The notes beneath the pieces are model-generated. The model was not told the origin of the DNA, did no database searches, and worked only from the letters and a program-made list of their open reading frames with translations. From the NCBI GenBank assembly GCA_963843285.1, contig CAWJJO010000002.1, forward strand, positions 62,001-126,000: a stretch of 64,000 nt of DNA, read 5' to 3'. Position 1 is the first letter of the stretch. Every line of letters begins with the position of its first letter. Made by a program: the position numbers and the translations under genes. Below are positions 62,942-64,000 of this stretch, piece by piece. Origin of the DNA: CAZDDB01 sp963843285. GTDB taxonomy: Bacteria > Acidobacteriota > HRBIN11 > JAKEFK01.

Positions 62942-63889
62942 CTATAATCGATTGTTCCTGATAAGCACCTGCGATTCCAGTGTTGCATCTTGAAACTGAC
63001 CTGCAGCACGTGCTCTGTCGCGGCATACCAGTGTAATTCGAATTTGATCGATGCTGCCTGGACTCGCAGTCGGATCTACCACTGTTCCGTTAGTCGTAAA
63101 ATATTCAAATTTCAGTAACGTTGCATTTGTTCCAATCGTGACCCAGTCTTCAGCGTCGCTTTCGGACTCCGGATCCGTTTCCGCGGGATTATTCGTTTGG
63201 TACACCTGACGTTGAATCGAACAGAACGGATACGGATCGGTACAGATTCCATCAGTGTCGACGGCTCCCGCCTGATTGACCATCCTGTAGAAGATCCGTT
63301 CCAGTGTTTGAACTGTGCTGCTGTTTGCGGGAAAGTTGCCGGGATTCTGAACATCAACAGTGGTTACCAGCGCCTGATCGTTGCTGTCCAACCCTTGCGC
63401 AATTAAGTCTTCCCAGGATCTGCGATTGTTCACCAGCACGATCGGAAGCGGAATATCCAGGGTATCGTCGTTGTTGCTGTCCAGATCGGTGAAATAATCA
63501 CCGCTATTGCCGACAAAGATGTGTGCGTTATCCATCTCTCCGACATCTTCGGTCAGGTCATGTGTGCCGTTATCGATATCACCTGTAAAGCCGATGTGGG
63601 CTCCATCGGCCAAGAAAATGTATGGCGTCCAGGACAGCCCTGCGGGATTGACTCCTGTAGGGACGCCCGCTCCAATCATTCGAAAGTCCCGTTCCATTTG
63701 TTCCATGATCACCCGCGTGTTCTGCTGGATATTGGAGCGCTTCTCAGAATGCAGATACAGCCAGCTCCCCCGATCAAAGAAATAGTAGATAGCGATTACA
63801 ACAAAGGAGAACAACAGAACGCTAACCAGCAGTTCTATTAAAGTAAAGCCTGCCGACAGTGCATATGTTCTTGCTTTATGGCGTAACAT
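62942..63889 (-). CDS. PilW-like prepilin-type minor pilin
   Basis: 315 residues from ATG 63889; a GTG at 63907 is an alternative. The leader MLRHKARTYALSAG ends at the prepilin peptidase site G|FTLIELLVSVLLFSFVVIAI, the class III signal. The C-terminal part (RVIMEQMERDFRMIGAGVPT, IRITLVCRDRARA) resembles PilW. Minor pilins prime pilus assembly. It overlaps the preceding pilV-like gene and precedes pilX, a normal order. Confidence 0.9.
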   Translation of the reverse strand: MLRHKARTYALSAGFTLIELLVSVLLFSFVVIAIYYFFDRGSWLYLHSEKRSNIQQNTRVIMEQMERDFRMIGAGVPTGVNPAGLSWTPYIFLADGAHIGFTGDIDNGTHDLTEDVGEMDNAHIFVGNSGDYFTDLDSNNDDTLDIPLPIVLVNNRRSWEDLIAQGLDSNDQALVTTVDVQNPGNFPANSSTVQTLERIFYRMVNQAGAVDTDGICTDPYPFCSIQRQVYQTNNPAETDPESESDAEDWVTIGTNATLLKFEYFTTNGTVVDPTASPGSIDQIRITLVCRDRARAAGQFQDATLESQVLIRNNRL

Positions 63890-63998
63890 AAGTTGAAAAT
63901 ACTTCACGGATTTGGAACGGTTGCTGGTTCTGAGGGATCAAGGTTCCGTTCGTTTGATAGAGTTGATAGCCCACTTCCACAAGGACTGTTTTTACCCC
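63876..63998 (-). CDS. PilV-like minor pilin, 3' end (partial)
   Basis: The last 40 codons of a gene that enters from the right: GVKTVLVEVGYQLYQTNGTL, then IPQNQQPFQIREVFSTYVTP and TAA. The VKTVLVEVGY pattern and the position just upstream of pilW fit the C-terminus of a PilV-like or other prepilin. The prepilin signal lies outside the window. It overlaps the pilW start region. Confidence 0.6.
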   Translation of the reverse strand, partial: GVKTVLVEVGYQLYQTNGTLIPQNQQPFQIREVFSTYVTP

Positions 63999-64000
63999 TG

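Overview
This 64 kb window looks like chromosomal DNA of an Acidobacteriota member, probably from a draft or metagenome assembly. The phylum call is inferred from gene content and order: infC-rpmI-rplT-pheST followed by zapA-6S RNA-ymdB-xseA-xseB-ispA-tlyA and nadK, an ADOP-type (acidobacterial duplicated orphan permease) transporter, a Ser/Thr kinase with a C-terminal anchor, and a radical SAM gene of the tetraether-lipid synthase type. No transposase, integrase, phage gene, CRISPR array or tRNA gene is visible.

Layout. 1-11 kb: translation and housekeeping operon on + (infC end, rpmI, rplT, pheS, pheT, rnhA, small genes, zapB-like, zapA, 6S RNA, ymdB, xseAB, ispA, tlyA). 11-20 kb: Ig/PKD lipoprotein, methyltransferase, nadK, an ECF sigma/anti-sigma unit, a TetR-controlled hydrolase, a UbiA prenyltransferase and an ankyrin protein. 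20-24 kb: rplM-rpsI-rpsB-tsf-pyrH-frr on -. 24-32 kb: kinase, DUF190/FluC, TPR protein, HD-GYP protein, a selenoprotein and a heavily frameshifted radical SAM gene. 32-43 kb: two unknown genes with a glycosyltransferase, a DGQHR-domain gene, a PHP phosphoesterase, a ferredoxin-NADP-reductase-like gene, DUF4388, enoyl-CoA hydratase/isomerase, Mpo1-like and metallopeptidase genes. 43-47 kb: a 23S-5S rRNA operon with its own promoters and no 16S gene beside it. 47-64 kb: glucoamylase, Ca-type P-ATPase, VOC protein, ADOP permease, beta-propeller, pyrB, methyltransferase, TMTC-like glycosyltransferase and minor type IV pilins.

The most interesting items are: (i) a secreted thioredoxin-like protein at 28.7-29.3 kb whose CxxC motif reads UxxC through an in-frame TGA, followed at once by a perfect 6-bp stem-loop with the geometry of a bacterial SECIS; (ii) the Tes/MJ0619-like radical SAM gene just downstream, with every family motif present but spread over all three frames by at least a dozen small indels; (iii) 23S-5S rRNA genes unlinked from 16S; (iv) several families of dispersed intergenic hairpins that abut start codons, provide stop codons, extend C-termini, enter a lipoprotein leader and form the 5S terminator.

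Caveats. Single-base frameshifts also break frr and pyrH, which cells cannot normally lose, so residual indel errors in this assembly are likely. Family assignments rest on motif recognition by eye. No search, folding program or codon statistic was run.
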